This document shows positions 62,843 to 64,000 of a stretch of DNA of 64,000 bases, piece after piece. A program made the translations under genes and the position numbers. Below the pieces are notes generated by a model that was given only the letters and a program-made list of their open reading frames with translations, did not search any database and was not told where the DNA came from. Positions within the stretch are counted from its first letter, which is position 1; every line of letters begins with the position of its first letter. This DNA is from Streptomyces cacaoi (lineage in GTDB: Bacteria > Actinomycetota > Actinomycetes > Streptomycetales > Streptomycetaceae): the NCBI RefSeq assembly GCF_006539165.1, contig NZ_BJMM01000009.1:124001-188000 (forward strand). Direction: 5' to 3'.

Positions 62843-64000
62843 GTGTACCTCGCATACACCACCGGACAGCAGCGGTTGCGCAACGAACTGCGGGAGTACT
62901 TCGCGGAGTTCGCCGCGCCGCCCGCCGAGGCCGGCCCGGCCGGCGCGCGTGAACACAAGCGGTTCTACCGCGAGACGATCCGCCGCCTCGGCGGCGACGG
63001 CTGGCTGGGCGTCGGCTGGCCGAAGGAGTACGGCGGGCGGGGGATGTCCGCCGTCGAGCAGTTCATCTTCTTCGACGAGGCGGCGCAGGCGGGCATACCC
63101 CTGCCGCTGATGGCGCTCAACACCGTCGGCCCCACCCTGATGCGGTACGGGACGGACGAACAGAAGGCGTACTTCCTGCCCCGCATCCTCTCCGGCGAAC
63201 TGGACTTCGCCATCGGCTACAGCGAGCCGGAGGCCGGCACCGACCTGGCCTCGCTCACCACGCGCGCGGTGCGCGAGGGCGACGGCGAGGACGGCCACTA
63301 CCTCGTCAACGGCCAGAAGATCTGGACGACCAACGGCGACACCGCCGACTGGGTCTGGCTCGCCGTGCGCACCGACCCCGACGCACCGCCGCACAAGGGC
63401 ATCTCCCTGCTGCTGGTCCCCACGGACGCGCCGGGCTACTCGTGCACGGTCATCACCACGCTCGCCGGGCACGACACCACCGCCAGCTACTACGAGAACG
63501 TCCGCGTCCCCGTCTCGCGGCGCGTCGGCGCGGAGAACGGCGGCTGGCGCATGATCACCACCCAGCTCAACCACGAACGGGTGACGCTCGCCGCACACGG
63601 GACGATGGCCGTCCGCGCCTTCGAGGACGTGCGCGACTGGGCCGGCCGCACCCGGCTGAGCGACGGCCGCAGGGTCGCCGACCTGGGCTGGGTCCGCACC
63701 CGGCTGGCCCGCGCGCACACCCGGCTGGAGGCGATGAAGCTGCTCAACTGGCAGATGGTGGACGCCCTGGACAAGGAGACCCTCACCCCGCACGACGCGT
63801 CCGCCGTCAAGGTCTACGGCAGCGAGGCGCGGCGGGACGTCTACGCCTGGCTGATGGAGATCGTCTCGGCCGCCGGGCCGCTCAAGGAGGGCTCGGCCGG
63901 CGCGGTGCTGCGCGGCGAGCTGGAGCGCGGCTACCGCAGCGCGGTCATCTTCACCTTCGGCGGCGGCAACAACGAGATCCAGCGCGAGATCATCTCCTGG
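62843..64000 (+). CDS. Acyl-CoA dehydrogenase, FadE26/FadE34-like, cut by window edge
   Basis: 386 residues are visible; the end lies outside. N-domain MYLAYTTGQQRLRNELREYF, WLGVGWPKEYGGRG and FDEAAQAGIPLP; flavin-binding core FAIGYSEPEAGTDLASLTTR and KIWTTNGDTADWVWL; C-domain from about 255. The end shows FTFGGGNNEIQREIISW, nearly the last part of the domain, where the R-x-I-Q-R-Q-I of this family lies. The catalytic Glu/Asp cannot be assigned with confidence. Steroid-side-chain dehydrogenases of actinobacteria are heteromers of two such chains, so a second FadE may follow. GTG 62843 follows GGAGGGGAC. Confidence 0.85.
   Translation, partial: MYLAYTTGQQRLRNELREYFAEFAAPPAEAGPAGAREHKRFYRETIRRLGGDGWLGVGWPKEYGGRGMSAVEQFIFFDEAAQAGIPLPLMALNTVGPTLMRYGTDEQKAYFLPRILSGELDFAIGYSEPEAGTDLASLTTRAVREGDGEDGHYLVNGQKIWTTNGDTADWVWLAVRTDPDAPPHKGISLLLVPTDAPGYSCTVITTLAGHDTTASYYENVRVPVSRRVGAENGGWRMITTQLNHERVTLAAHGTMAVRAFEDVRDWAGRTRLSDGRRVADLGWVRTRLARAHTRLEAMKLLNWQMVDALDKETLTPHDASAVKVYGSEARRDVYAWLMEIVSAAGPLKEGSAGAVLRGELERGYRSAVIFTFGGGNNEIQREIISW

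Noticed and set aside
1..64000. tRNA, rRNA, insertion sequences or integrated phage
   Set aside because: I read both strands for cloverleaf ends, transposase motifs and long terminal inverted repeats and found none I could support.

Overview
The window is a high-GC (well over 70% by eye) actinobacterial chromosome segment, almost certainly from Streptomyces or a close relative. The signs are codon third positions that are nearly all G/C, many GTG and TTG starts, ATGA/GTGA gene overlaps, leaderless promoters of the TAnnnT-N6/7-RTG type, and families typical of the genus: a PAS-GAF-PP2C phosphatase, DUF5133, a HicB-like/DUF4097 pair and an NB-ARC ATPase. I see no rRNA, tRNA, CRISPR array, insertion sequence or prophage. 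Both ends cut genes: a DUF4097 protein on the left and an acyl-CoA dehydrogenase on the right.

Layout. (1) 1-6.1 kb: DUF4097/HicB-like pair with an array of TGGYRCC sites, an NmrA/SDR-like dehydrogenase, a secreted sphingomyelinase C and a PAS-GAF-PP2C-HATPase phosphatase. (2) 6.3-12.3 kb, minus strand: a GT-B/CDP-glycerol-transferase-like protein of unknown role, an NB-ARC/TPR ATPase with an N-terminal amyloid-like motif, and a Tat-exported DUF4832 protein. (3) 12.4-14.8 kb: two divergent GNAT acetyltransferases from back-to-back leaderless promoters and a D-Ala-D-Ala-ligase-like ATP-grasp protein. (4) 15-17.9 kb: an NCS2 nucleobase permease and an isopenicillin-N-synthase-fold oxygenase. 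(5) 18-27.5 kb: an organosulfur-scavenging regulon comprising ssuD, ssuE, a tauD-like dioxygenase, a sulfonate ABC transporter, a cysteine-containing leader peptide with a terminator/anti-terminator, an SfnB-like flavoenzyme, a TauE/SafE permease and an Rrf2 regulator whose likely operator is visible.

(6) 27.6-33.7 kb: a TetR regulator divergent from a GH3 beta-glucosidase, then an ornithine-lipid operon (OlsB-like, OlsA-like) overlapping a DedA-family membrane protein. (7) 33.7-37.6 kb, minus strand: two tandem paralogous GT2 glycosyltransferases, a DUF2795 protein and an MFS exporter. (8) 38.3-51.4 kb, plus strand: a long, mostly overlapping surface-glycan operon. It holds an SDR sugar dehydratase/decarboxylase, a NodU carbamoyltransferase, GT2, GmhB, GT9, two GT4/GT1-like transferases, GmhA, bifunctional HldE, a second GT9 and a pyruvyl transferase. 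Together GmhA, HldE and GmhB give the full route to ADP-D-glycero-beta-D-manno-heptose, which is unexpected in a Gram-positive with no LPS, and the two GT9 proteins are the expected users of it.

(9) 51.5-54.3 kb: small basic and DUF5133 proteins, a GNAT with an Asp/His-rich head, a four-helix membrane protein and a 35-residue membrane microprotein. (10) 54.5-58.1 kb: an orphan NarL-type response regulator divergent from a double-FtsX permease that has no ATPase beside it. (11) 58.3-62.2 kb: an MGDG-synthase-type glycosyltransferase divergent from an SDR, a DMT transporter and a NodB deacetylase. (12) A DUF952 protein, and a KstR-type operator ahead of the edge acyl-CoA dehydrogenase.

Recurring oddities are short tandem repeats placed exactly at gene ends or in 5' leaders (7, 8, 14, about 18-22, 26 and 27 bp units), several of which contain a stop codon, and low-complexity protein tails with codon use unlike their core domains.
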